Positions 12,445-23,631 of a stretch of DNA of 64,000 bases are shown one piece after another (the stretch's first letter is position 1; each line of letters opens with the position of its first letter). A program made the position numbers and the translations under genes. Under the pieces are notes generated by a model that saw only the letters and a program-made list of their open reading frames with translations, made no database searches and was not told the DNA's origin. The DNA is from Brachynemurus nebulosus (Eukaryota; Arthropoda; Insecta; Neuroptera; Myrmeleontidae): assembly GCA_035578155.1 (NCBI GenBank), contig JAPWDM010000006.1:48849529-48913528 (forward strand), read 5' to 3'.

Positions 12445-12629
12445 AATAATAAACGAATATTTTACTTTGCAAAATACCACTTTTATTTTGAAACTGTGAC
12501 AATATTGTTTCGAACTGTTAGTTCATTTTCAAACAATATTGTTCGAATATTCTAACGGTTCGAAACAATATTGTCACAGTTTCAAAAATAAAAGTGGTAT
12601 TTTGCAAAGTAAAATATTTGTTTATTATT
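12445..12629. repeat. Fold-back palindrome inserted in Penelope-like remnant
   Basis: Arms of about 70 bp are almost perfect inverted copies (for example TTTTACTTTGCAAAATACCA and its reverse complement), joined by a centre that itself contains smaller inverted repeats around CAATATTGTT. The structure is a hairpin-type MITE. It sits between the endonuclease remnant and the ribozyme-like tail of the minus-strand Penelope-like copy. Confidence 0.8.
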
Positions 12630-12762
12630 TACAAATATGGAATACCATAAAGTAACGTTTATATCTATTAATATTAACATGAAGGAACCCAAAAAAGACT
12701 GTTTATATAGGTTTTTGAAGTTGCTGTGGTGTGTATGTTTTAAAGATTCGGGAGTAGGCATT

Positions 12763-12920
12763 TTCCAACTGAATGGAATCCGTACATACGTTCGAATTTG
12801 GCTTGATGGAGGTAATCTGTGTTCTAAAATGTATCGCTTTCTAGAATTTTCTTCTGTTTGTAGTATAATCGGACGTTCTAGATCGAAATGGTGGTTCTGC
12901 TGCCACACATGCAACTTTGA
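12763..12920 (-). pseudogene. Penelope-type GIY-YIG endonuclease C-terminal remnant
   Basis: Reading on the minus strand gives KLHVWQQNHHFDLERPIILQ followed by TEENSRKRYILEHRL. This has the pattern of the C-terminal part of Penelope-like GIY-YIG endonucleases: a conserved H..W...H.FD segment, a short strand, then E-N-x-x-K-R-x-x-L-E in the last helix. The catalytic GIY-YIG strands that should precede it are absent or in another frame. The remnant continues toward lower coordinates in a degenerate C-terminus, then the fold-back insertion and the tail. Not functional. Confidence 0.6.
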
Positions 12921-12969
12921 AACTTATTGTGTCGTTTCTAGTGGAAAAAACAGAAAGAGTCTTTGATTT

Positions 12970-13825
12970 GCTCTACCTAAAAATAATAAAAATAATTTTC
13001 CGATCCTATTTTACTTGGAACATACTGTAATAGATAATACGTATAACAATAACTGGTATGTATTTGTATGAAAAATTTCATGGGATTTAAATATTTTTGA
13101 ATTATTATTATTAATAGTATGTCGTGTCAGTATTTTTTTATAAGTATATAGATAATATGTAGCTTTGCATAAACGAACGTTTGTGAACAAAAGATTGTAT
13201 GAAATATTTATTTGAAAATTATATATAGATTTTACACAATATAAGTACTAACATTTTAATTTCTTACATACAATAATTATAAATCATGGAACACTGTAGG
13301 TGAATGTGTTTTATTGTGTGACTTATACGAAGTACCGCTCCTTAGTACTATGCAAAAGCTTATTACAAGCACAAAATAAGTCAAATGAGATACAATATCT
13401 AGATAGGGAAAAGGTCATTTCTATCGTTTAAAAATTCAATAATTGGTTTCTTGGAGTTTCAGCCACCTAAAAATTAAATAATTTAATAATAATTTCATAA
13501 AATAGATAAAATTATAATAATGGTGGCGGCTCCGGGAACAGACAAGTTTAGAACTTACGCTCTCTCTAAGCTCTTATAATCTTATGGTTTCACTACAAGT
13601 GGAAAAATCGTGTCCCGAGTACTTAGTATAGTTCTCACGACATGACATTCCTTCAGCTTAAAGTGAAATACTTACCTAGTTACAGAGCTTATGACGGACA
13701 ATGTGAAACAATCTACTAATGAAATTCATATAATTTTGAAAACCTAAATAATAAATTTAAATAGCTATTTGAAATAAGCTGTACGTTTTGTATGATCTCT
13801 ATATATTCTATACCAAAAAGGTTCC
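12970..13825. other. AT-rich stretch, no gene
   Basis: No coding, RNA or repeat structure was recognised apart from AT-rich simple sequence. Confidence 0.5.
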
Positions 13826-13829
13826 TCTT

Positions 13830-13926
13830 AACGAATTTCGAAAAATGCAGCTATTACGGCAGATGTCATGGTGAGAGTTGAGTCCCGAGACTGTGATAAA
13901 TAACATTCATATATATATATATATAC

Positions 13927-13988
<62 letters not shown>

Positions 13989-14275
13989 TGTGTGTGTGCT
14001 TGTCAGGACAATAGCTCTTGAGCAAAACATTTTATTTTTACAAAATGTAATGAAAACGTGGTGTCTCAGGGTCTTGAACGAGTTCTACAGATTTCCAAAC
14101 AAGAATTTTGGTTATTTTCTGATCACAATTACTTATTACTATTATTCTTTTTACAGAATTTACAAAATTTCAAAGGCTTTCTAATTTTTTTACACCATCA
14201 TCAAGAGAAGAAGAGGTCACATAACAAAGGTTTTTATATAAACTAATTTCTGAGAGAAATTAAAGAACAGAACTT
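13830..14275 (+). mobile_element. Copy of a (TA)n-containing dispersed repeat family (Helitron-like)
   Basis: The copy starts with CAGCTATTACGGCAGATGTC (compare CGCTATTACAGCAGGTGTC at 51467), passes into a (TA)n array, then a segment matching the block after the array at 34395 and 51650 (AATAGCTCTTGAGC versus ATAACTCTCGAACG), and ends with a purine-rich AGAGAAGAAGAGGTCACAT tract matching 34595. Related copies are at 19600, 34230, 51438 and 57720. Helitron affinity is inferred from the end of the 34230 copy. Confidence 0.55.
13909..13985. repeat. (TA)n microsatellite
   Basis: About 77 bp of nearly pure TA, broken by one ACATAA near the left end. It lies at the family-specific position inside the dispersed repeat that surrounds it. 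Frames reading Tyr-Ile repeats across it are not genes. Confidence 0.95.
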
Positions 14276-14463
14276 TAATTAGTTTTCGTTTTGTTTGTAA
14301 AGGCTGTAAGAAAAATGAGGCTCGTGATTCACTGGGTAGACAAGGTTTATTATACTTCTTAACTTTTACTAGTAAATTTGTACTTAGTTTCAGATTTTTG
14401 ATTGCCTCAAACCTGTTAATAATAGCGTCTAAAAAAATTGTAATCAGGCTCTAACTACCTAGC

Positions 14464-14752
14464 AAAGGGTATTATGGGATAAGAATGGCCGGTTGGCCCC
14501 CAGACGCGATTTTCAACGGCACTTTGGCTACTATAAGGGCAGTTGATAAAAAGTCTTGCGTGCAAGTTTTAGCCTCATATCTTGGGTAGTTTTTTATAGG
14601 TAGGGTAGTAATTAGGTAATTCTAAACTACCCAAGATATGAGGCTAAAACTTGCACGCAAGACTTCTTATCAACTGTCCTTATAGTAGCCAAAGTACCGT
14701 TGAAAATCTCGTCTGGGGGCCAACCGGCAATTCTTATCCCGTAATACCCTTT
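14464..14752. mobile_element. Long-hairpin MITE
   Basis: Two arms of about 125 bp are near-perfect inverted copies, beginning AAAGGGTATTATGGGATAAG on the left, with a loop near 14590-14625 containing TAGGTAGGGTAGTAATTAGG. Arms include GGTTGGCCCCCAGACG and ACTTGCACGCAAGACTT blocks. The transcript would form a long double-stranded hairpin. No clear target duplication or coding sequence is visible. Confidence 0.8.
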
Positions 14753-15079
14753 ATATAATATTTTATTTAATCAGTTTTGAATGTGATTTATTTTTTCACT
14801 GTAAAACTTTTCCCTGTGGCCATATGTCATAACCTTATTGTCATAATAACGGGAAAGAACTACGATATTTTTGTGAGACGAAGTATACAAGCGTTGAATT
14901 GTTAACAAAATATATTTATGTACTTATTTAATAGTTGTTTACCTAATTTTGGCAAATAAATGTACAGTAACATTCAAAAATAATAATATATTGCAAATGA
15001 ATGTACAACACCGTGCGAACTCAAAGGTAAAACAAGTTTAAATCAGATATTTTTCGTAAAAAATTTAGTCTCGGCAAGG
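14753..15079. other. Short AT-rich spacer
   Basis: Nothing recognised between the hairpin MITE and the next TIR element. Confidence 0.5.
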
Positions 15080-15081
15080 TA

Positions 15082-15598
15082 ACGTAAAAGCCCCTATACC
15101 GGAACACTATTTTTAGGTGTGTAATTAAACTGGCTTATAAAAATTGACAAATAAATTAAACACCCATTTTTTTTCTTAATAGGCATGGAAGAAAGTTTTT
15201 TTAATTCAATGAATATGTTTTTAAAAAAATACAGCCCAAAAATTTTTATTTATTAGTTTTTTTTTTTTTTTTTACAAAATGTCGACATCTGTATCCAAAC
15301 AAAGAAATATTAATGACACTAGGAGTTGGGAACCGATATACAAACAGACGTGTAATATGAGTAATATGACAAATAGAGTGATATCTAGATGTCAAAGTAG
15401 GAAACATAGAATGGTTTAAGTATCAGACGTAAATAAAGGATTAAAATACTGTATTCAACAAAAATTGTTTTATATATATGCATTCTATTAATAATAATTT
15501 TTGTTATCAGAAATTTCTTTCAGAAATAACTTCATTAATATATAAAGGTCAAAACTGTTCGGATATATGGTCGCGTTTCGGTATAGAGGCTTTTACGC
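15082..15598. mobile_element. 517-bp TIR element (TA flanks)
   Basis: Inverted ends ACGTAAAAGCCCCTATACCG (left) and GCGTAAAAGCCTCTATACCG (right, reverse complement) are flanked by TA at 15080-15081 and 15599-15600. The interior includes a block shared with the truncated copy at 3440-3622. No transposase is visible. A Tc1/mariner-superfamily origin is possible from the TA flanks but not shown. Confidence 0.65.
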
Positions 15599-15599
15599 T

Positions 15600-16832
15600 A
15601 TTGTGAAAATTTTATTTTTGAACTAAAAGACACTTCATGTGATACCTACTCTGTCTGGTATTAGGTTATTTCTCTTAAAGTAAGTCTTGAGTAATTCGTC
15701 ATGTTATGCAGGATACTGCGACGGGAGTATGGTATATGTTTTAATAATAATTTGTGCTATATTTCAAAGTATTTACCGGGGAAATATAATTATTTATGTT
15801 CAGTAAAATATATTTATGAAGCACGTTGGAACAGTGTCCAGCTGTTTAATTGTTACTTTCTATTCTTCATTATTACAATGAAGTATACATATTAGAATGT
15901 GGTCAATAATAGGTCTATACGTGTTTAAGAGAACACAATGTTAAGCCGTCACGATATATTTTATAGTGATTGCCAATTAATACCGTTTAATTCATGGGAA
16001 TTGTTATTTAGTAGTAATCTATACCACAAAAAAATGACTTATTAAAGCATTACATTATTTAAAGAAAAAAATTTTCTCTCAGCTTATGGTCAACAACTTC
16101 TTATCATTCATTATAAGTCAGTTATATTTCCACAATTAATTTAGAAATAACGCTAATCATAGGGTACTAAATATATAAAACGATAAACACGTTTTGAAAC
16201 CTTATAGGAATTTTTTATCGAAAATTTGAAATTTTACAATTCGATAACTTGAAATTTTGCTTTCTTGGATAGACTATTTACGGCAATATAGGTACACGAA
16301 TTTTGAAATAGTTTAACAAATAAATTTTGTGTCGACTTTCAAATTTCTTTTAAAACTGGTGCCCTATGTTCTTTAAAAATTACATTGCGCAATTCATAAT
16401 TTCAACTCGAAATTTGTCATCATTTTTGTTCACCTACACGAAATATCTAAAAACATATTTCATTTTTCATATTACATTTTTTTTAAAGATGAAAAATATA
16501 ATAACAATAATAATAATAATAAAAGTAAATAAATATTAAAAATAATAACTCTGTGGCGGGCAGACGGCCTACGTAATAAATTAAAATTATATTAAAAGAA
16601 ATTAGAATAACAAAAATTTTTTTATGATATTATTATGATAAATGCAAAATTATTTTTTTTTTGGGTAAGTACATTAACCTAATTTATATCAGTAAAAAAA
16701 ATAACAAATAACCACCAATTAATGTGTATTAAAGTGTCCACCTTTTTGATATCATAAATTTTAATTCTTGTATTATTCCTTTGATATATTGAACTAATAA
16801 AAGTATTGAAAGAAACTTGAACCATAGTGAAA
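15600..16832. other. AT-rich stretch, no gene
   Basis: No gene was found. The segment at 15694-15735 (CATGTTATGCAGGATACTGC) resembles GTTATGCAGGATGCTGCGAC at 34690 and 53885, so a fragment of the Helitron-like family may lie here. A short TAA/AAT-rich simple repeat is at about 16500-16550. Confidence 0.45.
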
Positions 16833-17073
16833 TACAGTCGAACCTGGATAAGCGAGAGTTGAACGGACCGCGATCTATTTTTCTCTTATAGAGGTTTCTC
16901 ACTAATCCGAGTTTCTAGCTTACAGAGGTACGGAAGAGGTTTATCTCACTTATAGAGGTCTAGAAAAAATACAACCAATATGTACTGAAAAACATGCATG
17001 TATTGTATGTATGGATACTACCAATACTACTTATTAGAATTATATACATATTATACATATTTGGACACAAATA

Positions 17074-18333
17074 CACAGTAAAAAACATTTGTGCTTGCGT
17101 ACAAAAAAACCAGTGGTTAAAATCTTTGTGTTAAATAAGTAACAAAACCCTGTGTTAATGTAACATTTCGTGCTTGTGTTAAATTAAAATATTAACAAAA
17201 AAAACAACAAAAAATAACATCATATTTGTGTCAAATGAAAAAATGTGTATATAAATACACTTATTTGTGTAGTTTCAACACAAAAAACTGGTTTCGCGGG
17301 CTCATAAACATCTTCACTGCACTGGTATGTTCAGTAGCTATGACAATACCGGGGTGGTGGACAGGAACCAGTCGAATAAATTCCTCCACAGGCAGAGGTA
17401 TATGGTATATTAGCAGAACAATACAATATACAGCACACACATTCATATTTTTCATATTCATACATAATTATGTGCTTAATAATTTTGTATTTTCATAGTT
17501 ATTATAAATATCATAATTCAAAGCAACAAATAAACAAGTTATTTTTGTTATTAAATAATAAATGCGTTCATTGTGTTGTTCCTAACATTTCATCAAATTG
17601 GAGTCAGATATAGCATTGCCAGTGTAGCAGTCAGCTAATTTCCATCAGTCACAATCGTGAAACCGACAAAAATCATACAGATATTAAATATCGATTAGTA
17701 GGTAAGTTATTTAAAAATATTATAGACTGAATTTTTATAGATTTAATTTCTTTCTTTGTTTGCAGAATTTACTTCAATTACTTAAAAAATTATCGAATAT
17801 TTGACGTTTGAGTGGTACGTTCCATTTTTTCTTCCACGTTAAGTTTGACATCGATCTTCACAATTTTTGGGTATTGCTTCAACATTATTTTCATCAAATA
17901 CCAAGTGAAATGCACCAATTTCATCGTTGAAATCTTTACAAAAATTGTAGAAATATGAAATAAAAAAGTTTAAGTACTGAAAAATTATTTTTTACTATTT
18001 CCTTTCATTTACATAATAAATAAATAACAAAATATACCAACACATTTATTGCATAAACTTCTACATTCTAAATCAGTTAATTTTACATATCACTGTGCTA
18101 AAAAGATACACTAAATAATGGTTATATTAACATATTTACTGGTAAAATTATAACTAAGTAATTGTGTAAAATTAACACAAATTATATGTCCTCTTGTGTG
18201 TTAAATCATTGACACAAATCTTGTGTATAGATTTGACACATATGCTTTGTGTTAAAATAACACAAAAAAAATTTGAGTGGACCGTTCTGGACATGTGAAA
18301 TGTTTTAATTTTAACACAAATCTTTTCTCTGTG
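17074..18333. mobile_element. Nested Tc1/mariner-like non-autonomous element
   Basis: Ends CACAGTAAAAAACATTTGTG and CACAGAGAAAAGATTTGTGT (right, reverse complement) are inverted repeats flanked by TA. Many GTGTTAAAAT/TTAACACAAA words occur in both orientations near each end, forming multiple small inverted repeats. It lies wholly inside the pogo-like element at 16835-19572 and so inserted later. No transposase was recognised; frames inside (for example 17226-17498) have no domain signature. Confidence 0.6.
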
Positions 18334-18492
18334 TAAGCTTACAAAAAAAAAATGCATTTTGGCTATTTGAATAGAAAATGAGTTTCTCGAATTATAAGAA
18401 AACAAGAACATAAGCACATTCAAGCATTCTAATAAAATATGTATAAGTTCTTTGAAATTTAAGAATGAGTCATAAATAGCAAATGTGAAGGG

Positions 18493-19354
18493 CAGGGTAA
18501 GGTATTAAAATAATTTTTTTGCAGTTTTTTGTATTTATTTAGTTGAATGCATAATATCTCAAGAATATTGTCTCAAAATTTCAACTTGATTGGAGCAAAA
18601 CTGACGAAGTTATAAGCATTTTTGTTGTTACCTGGCAGATGTTTCGCTCTCTATATATATCTCTCTCTCAGTTATGTTATAGAAATTTCAATGGAAGTAC
18701 CAACGTGCTTATACCTGTACGGTATATTTTGTCAGTGTAGGATACAAAATTTAGTTTAGCAGTAAGTATTCTATATCAGTTTTATACAAGAATTTTTAAG
18801 TGTTCAAAACTTTAAAGCGTTTTCCCCACACCTGACGTTTTCAAAGTCGGTGCCCCTCATAACTTCAAAACTACGGCACCGATCCATTTAAAATTTTGAA
18901 CACTATTTCTGTACATAATTTACAAGGTAACGCTGGAGAGTTTTTTTCAAGTTTGTTAATAATTTTTATTTTACAATAACAAATTAGCCAATTTTTTTCG
19001 CAAAAATCGTATTTTTCCGTTCTAAGTGTTTCAAAAAAGTGAAAAATTGAAATTTCGAAAAACCCTCCTAGCGTTACCTGAGGAAAACTATTATCTAGCG
19101 AATAAATTTTAATTATTTATTTCGGATAATCCAGCACCAAGTTATGAGGGGCACCGCAATTCTACTTTTTTCCGAGACACGTTCGAATAATTGCTGCCAT
19201 TACCGTATTTTTTAATATTTTTTCGTGAAAATTTTATACAGTATTCTTCTAATGTTATACTTTAATGTACCACTGGCATAATAAAGAGATTTTAACTGTG
19301 TCGTCGCAAAAAAATAACAAAAACATGCCTTTTTTTGTACGAATTAACCTTACC
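18493..19354. mobile_element. Possible further nested TIR element
   Basis: AGGGTAAGGT at the left recurs inverted (ACCTTACCCT) at the right, and an inner pair GGTGCCCCTCATAACT (about 18850) and AGTTATGAGGGGCACC (about 19142) is also inverted. These suggest a ~0.86-kb element inside the pogo-like element, but the outer match is only about 10 bp and no target duplication was verified. Confidence 0.35.
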
Positions 19355-19599
19355 CTCTCCTTAAATACGTTAAACTGTTATTTATAGAGGTACAGGCAAT
19401 TAGCAGTCTCAGTTATAGAGGCCCATGAGCGAAAAACGACTGTCACTTATACAGGTTTTTGTTTCTCTCTTTTTATAGAGGTTTTACAGTAGTAAAGTTA
19501 CGGAACCTGGCAATTACTCTCACTTACAGAGCTTTCTCGCTTACCCAGTTCTCCCTTATCCAGGTTTGACTGTATATCATTTTGAACAATTTCCCTTTT

Positions 19600-19607
19600 A
19601 GTTTTTG

Positions 19608-19679
<72 letters not shown>

Positions 19680-19880
19680 CTAAGAGTTTCAGAAAAGTCA
19701 TCACGTACCTATACATATATAAAAATGTTCGTAATAAGTCAGGAAATCAAAAGTTTCACTGTTTTTTCCCCAAAATTTTCCCAAAAAATTTACCCAAAAT
19801 TTACAATCATTCAAACTTTTTCAATTGTTTTACACTATTTGAAAGAGTGGAAAAGTTAATAAAAGATGGCTTTGGATGGT
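19600..19880 (+). mobile_element. Partial copy of the (TA)n-containing dispersed repeat family
   Basis: A (TA)n array is followed by a segment with repeated CCAAAA/TTTCCC words and TTTTACACTATTTGAAAGAG, matching the 3' portion of the copy at 34560-34600 (TTTACATCATTTAAAAGAGG). The left part of the family is missing or too diverged. Confidence 0.45.
19610..19680. repeat. (TA)n microsatellite
   Basis: About 70 bp of TA with one TACATA interruption, at the same relative position as in the other copies of the dispersed family. Confidence 0.95.
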
Positions 19881-20920
19881 TCAAAGTAGATTAATTTTCG
19901 AAAAAATTTAAAGAGAATTTTAAAGCTTTTGGACACCTTTATTACATTATCGTAAAGACCGGACAATCGTAAGGAGCGATATTTCTAGACAAACGGACTC
20001 ACAGCTATTCGGATCTGTCCTATGGGTGGAGTTTCAAAAAAATGGCTGCCAAAAAAGTGCATTAACATTAGTTTCATATATAGTAATCAGTGTTATATTA
20101 AGAAAAAATGGTAAATGTTAGAACTTTTTGTATTTGGATTGACATAAGTCCGAAGCAAAGGAATTTTGTTGAAGAAGAGACAATTTTACATCTGTAAATC
20201 AATTCAAATGTGGTTAAAATATGAAAAAATGCGTGAATGAGTTAACGAATATTTCAATTTACAGTATACAAACGTCAAATTTAAATAGCATACGTCATAA
20301 AATAACTGGAGAACTGTAAATGAATGGAAAAATTAAATCAATTGTATATGTTTCAATTGTATGTATTTTCAGATTTACAAAATTCAGCTCATAAATGACA
20401 TTTGAGAAAATGCACTTTAAGAATAGTCTCATTTTTCAACACCAGATGTCACACCGTCATTCGACAGATCCCAATAGGTACCTACTGTAATATAAATAAA
20501 GTGTGATCATATACGGATTCACGTATAGCCGCAATCAACACGTTAAAAATGGTTCCAAATCTTGGTAGCAGGATCTTTTTTTTCATAACTTAATTTGCTT
20601 TTATTAGATATCATTAGTATTTTTTGTTTAATCTAAATAATTTCAATAGTATTATAATTTATTTAATCAATGACTACAATTATTGGAAAAGAAACCAATT
20701 TACGCGATTTAATGACATTAATCCAGTAAAATATAAAAATTTATTACAATTTTTCAGTCTAATCTAATAAAAATAAAAATTTCCATTTTTTTCTTCTTTA
20801 AATATGTCCATAACATTAGATTAAAATGTCGTAAAAAATAGAAATAAATTTTTTTTCATTATTTAAATTTGTACAGCTAAGTTTAAGTGTTTATTATGAG
20901 AAAGATAAGGTCATATTAAA
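19881..20920. other. AT-rich stretch, no gene
   Basis: No gene, RNA or defined element was recognised. Confidence 0.5.
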
Positions 20921-20922
20921 TA

Positions 20923-21302
20923 CAGTCGACTCTCGTTAATTTGGAACTCGAGGGACCCTTAAAATATTACGAATTATAGAGAGGTTCGAATTATCATAGG
21001 TAACAATTTTAATTTTTTAAGCATTTGCGATGAATGGACTTGAACTTGTCTCAAAATGTACTTACAATCTTTCTGTGTCTTTCTCTCTGCAACTTTGAAT
21101 TGTCGAGTATTTGACGCGATGAGTTCGAATTAACGCGTCGTTTTGTTACGTAGTAATGATTTTTTCGTTCGAATTACCAAGTGTGTAAAGATGTATATTG
21201 TTTTAGTTCGAAATATAAAGAGATTTTGTAGGGAACTCGTGATACCTTTGAATTGTAGAGAGTTTCGAATTATCGTAGGTTTGAATTAACGAGAGTCTAC
21301 TG
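20923..21302. mobile_element. pogo/Tigger-like MITE (TA duplication)
   Basis: Inverted ends CAGTCGACTCTCGTTAATT and CAGTAGACTCTCGTTAATT (right, reverse complement) differ at one base and are flanked by TA at 20921-20922 and 21303-21304. Repeats of a GAATTATAGAGAGGTTCGAAT type lie near both ends. The opening CAGT.GA..CTCG matches the style of pogo-family termini. At 380 bp it is a MITE without coding capacity. Confidence 0.8.
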
Positions 21303-21304
21303 TA

Positions 21305-21638
21305 TTTAGAAATACTAATGTATGTATCAATGTAATGCATTTTCTAAACAGAATTTTAAAAACAGTATAATATGTAAGCATGGTTAACTTTTACACAATT
21401 TTATTTTTACAAATAAAACGATTTTTGTGTATTGTATGATTTTATTTATTTTTTTCTTTATTAATAAAAATAAAACTGTTTTAGTACAAAGTGTTCATTT
21501 GATAAAAGAGGGTAGTGATAAAAGGTGGTTAGAATCGCTTGTGCTAATTAACATTTCACGCAAGTAGGGGTTGTAGTAGGTGAAATGTTCACATATTCTC
21601 ACTGATAATTTTGTAGATTTTTCAAATCTCATTGTATG
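21305..21638. other. AT-rich spacer
   Basis: Nothing recognised between two TA-flanked elements. Confidence 0.5.
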
Positions 21639-21640
21639 TA

Positions 21641-22350
21641 CAAGGTGGTCTAGAACTATGTACTGTAATTGCTAGAGCTCATAGTATGCTCAAAAATAAT
21701 GTTATCTCTTTATGTACATTTTTTTTGAAAACTCAATAATAAGAGAGATACAATTCTGTAAATGGGTGAAACGAAAACCATTTTTTCTTAAATATTTTCC
21801 AAACGCTTTTGAATAACGAACTGATATTTTAGGGGACCTTATTTTGCGTTAGAAGGATTAAATTTATGTCAATACGAATTCCACCACTTATGACTAAGGG
21901 GTGGTTTTGGCTAGGTGTGAGTTATCACGTCATTTCTATTTTAATTTGCAATTATTTAAACAAAATCCTTGACAATATGATTCCTCAGACAATTTCATGC
22001 AAAAAAGGTATACTTGTTACATTTCGATAAATAATACCGTTTTCGAGTAATTTAAAGTAGAAGTATCTATTTCCAAATTATCCCCTAATCATAAGTGATG
22101 GAATAATTGATACCATAAAAATTATCCTAATATTCATACGCGCCCCTAAAATATGAATCCAGTATTCAAAAGCGCGCCTAAAAAATTTAAAAAGAAAGAA
22201 GTCAGTTTCGTTCCATCCCTCTACATTTTACCCCTCTGCTTTATCTTCCTTATTATTGAGTTTTGGAAAAAAATGTAGATGAAAAGGTACCATTATTTTT
22301 GAACATACTATCAGCTCTAGCAATTACGGTACATAATTCTGGACCACCTG
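21641..22350. mobile_element. Tc1/mariner-like element with ~110-bp inverted arms
   Basis: Left end CAAGGTGGTCTAGAACTATG and right end (reverse complement) CAGGTGGTCCAGAATTATGT start inverted arms that stay similar for roughly 110 bp, through AATTGCTAGAGCT and AAAACTCAATAATAAG. TA flanks both ends. No transposase is present in the ~710 bp. Confidence 0.75.
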
Positions 22351-22476
22351 TATATAAATGTGGTTTTTAAGCTGCTTTGTGTTAAAAAATTGCATGTAAT
22401 TCACTTTCTTCTATGATGCACTCACTGCACTCATTAAAAAAATTTATAGGTAATATTTTGTTAAAAATATGCCGAA

Positions 22477-23492
22477 GGGGCAAGTTTACACAAGGCACAT
22501 GGGGTATGTTTACACATTCTTTAAATCGTGTTTTATTTGTTGATTTATCAACGCTTTCTTCCGAATCTGCTCCGTCTACTTCCGCAGCACCTTCGACTTC
22601 TTCTGCATACTGACCAATCGGTTTCTAGTTCTACACGTGTGTCATATCTAGCCTTCTGGGTAACTCATCGCTGAAAAATCTGGTATTAGATTTTTTTTAA
22701 CGCCAGAAGATGTGTGACCATTTAAGAAAGCAGGTTCAAGAAAAAGAACTGGTAAAAGCAGGAAGAAACGATGAAAAGACATAGTTTCAAGAATAAGAAA
22801 AAAACGGAACTAAAAAATTGTTTTTCTCTGAAAAGATAAAAATACAGAAAAAGTAAAAATTACAAAACCAAAAGATGACGTTCATGTGAATCGGATAATG
22901 AAAATGACGATGGGAACTGTGCTTGTATATACTGGTTGAAACGATTCAGAAAGTCTAAACCTGGTGCATATTGGGTACAATGCATATAGTGTAAGCTGTA
23001 AGAGATAGACACATGATAACTGTAGATTTATTAAAACTGATTCAATTTTTCTTGTATGCGCGAACTGCGAAAGTAATTTTGAATGTGCCATTCTAGCCGA
23101 TGTGTAGACCCTGCTCATTATTTCATACTAATTTGTATATTAATTGTCAATTTTTTGTTATTTTACGCTTTTTAGTATTTGAAGTTTTATATTTTATGAT
23201 CGTTATTATTATTATTATTATTTTTTTTGTTAATAAAACCGATTCACATATTTATTTGTGTTTTAAAGTTATTACCCTTAATTTTTTTCATGCCCTGAAG
23301 GGGGCATGTTTACACAGGTGACATCACTCAAAAATAAGCTGAGTATCTCAAAAGTATAATAGTAGAAAGCTCTTCATAGGCGTCAATATGAAGCTTAACA
23401 ATCAAGTTATAATTGACTATGAAAAATATATAAATAGCTGTAATACAAAAAATTAGAATAATCAAAAACTAAAAACTGTGTAAACATGCCCC
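22477..23492 (+). mobile_element. Deletion derivative of a pogo-type element
   Basis: GGGGCAAGTTTACACA on the left and GGGGCATGTTTACACA (inverted) on the right bound about 1 kb. Further direct copies, GGGGTATGTTTACACA near 22500 and GGGGGCATGTTTACACA near 23301, look like subterminal repeats. Between them lies only the C-terminal end of a transposase-like gene (22554-23103), so the left half of the coding region has been lost. No clear TA duplication adjoins these ends, so true boundaries may differ slightly. Confidence 0.55.
22554..23103 (+). pseudogene. C-terminal remnant of a pogo-like transposase with PHD-like zinc finger
   Basis: Three pieces in order match the C-terminal layout of pogo/Tigger-type DDE transposases found in insects: a Ser/Pro-rich linker (SAPSTSAAPSTSSA), a basic segment reading TPEDV-stop-PFKKAGSRKRTGKSRKKR, and a cysteine-rich end starting DDGNCACIYW and continuing KSKPGAYWVQC, then after a frameshift LVCANCESNFEC. 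The last resembles the Cys/His pattern of a PHD-like finger (C-x-C, W..C..C, C..C). Several stops and frameshifts break it, and the DDE core is absent. Family assignment is by pattern only. Confidence 0.55.
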
Positions 23493-23631
23493 GGTCCACT
23501 TAATCTAATTTTATTTTTAATAAAACTGTAACGAGATTGTTATTTCTTTAATGGTATGTTTTTTGAAAATTGTACTGGTACTGTAAATAGTTATCGATCT
23601 AGATATCAAAACAGCGGTTTTTTAAATTTTC

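Larger units (their letters stand above)
12030..12945 (-). mobile_element. Penelope-like element remnant, 3' part
   Basis: On the minus strand this segment reads from a Penelope-type endonuclease C-terminus (12763-12920) through an AT-rich untranslated region to a 3' tail containing a hammerhead-ribozyme-like motif (12062-12102). This order (endonuclease, UTR, ribozyme-like tail) matches the better preserved Penelope-like element at 61217-62687. It is 5' truncated and is interrupted by the fold-back repeat at 12445-12629. Ends are approximate. Confidence 0.6.
16835..19572. mobile_element. 2.7-kb pogo/Tigger-like element
   Basis: Terminal inverted repeats CAGTCGAACCTGGATAAGCG and CAGTCAAACCTGGATAAGGG (right, reverse complement) are flanked by TA on both sides, as in pogo/Tigger elements. 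Both subterminal regions contain several copies of a CACTTATAGAGGT-type block in varied forms. No pogo transposase could be read, so it is non-autonomous or gutted. Much of its length is secondary insertion: a mariner-like element at 17074-18333 and possibly another at 18493-19354. Confidence 0.75.
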
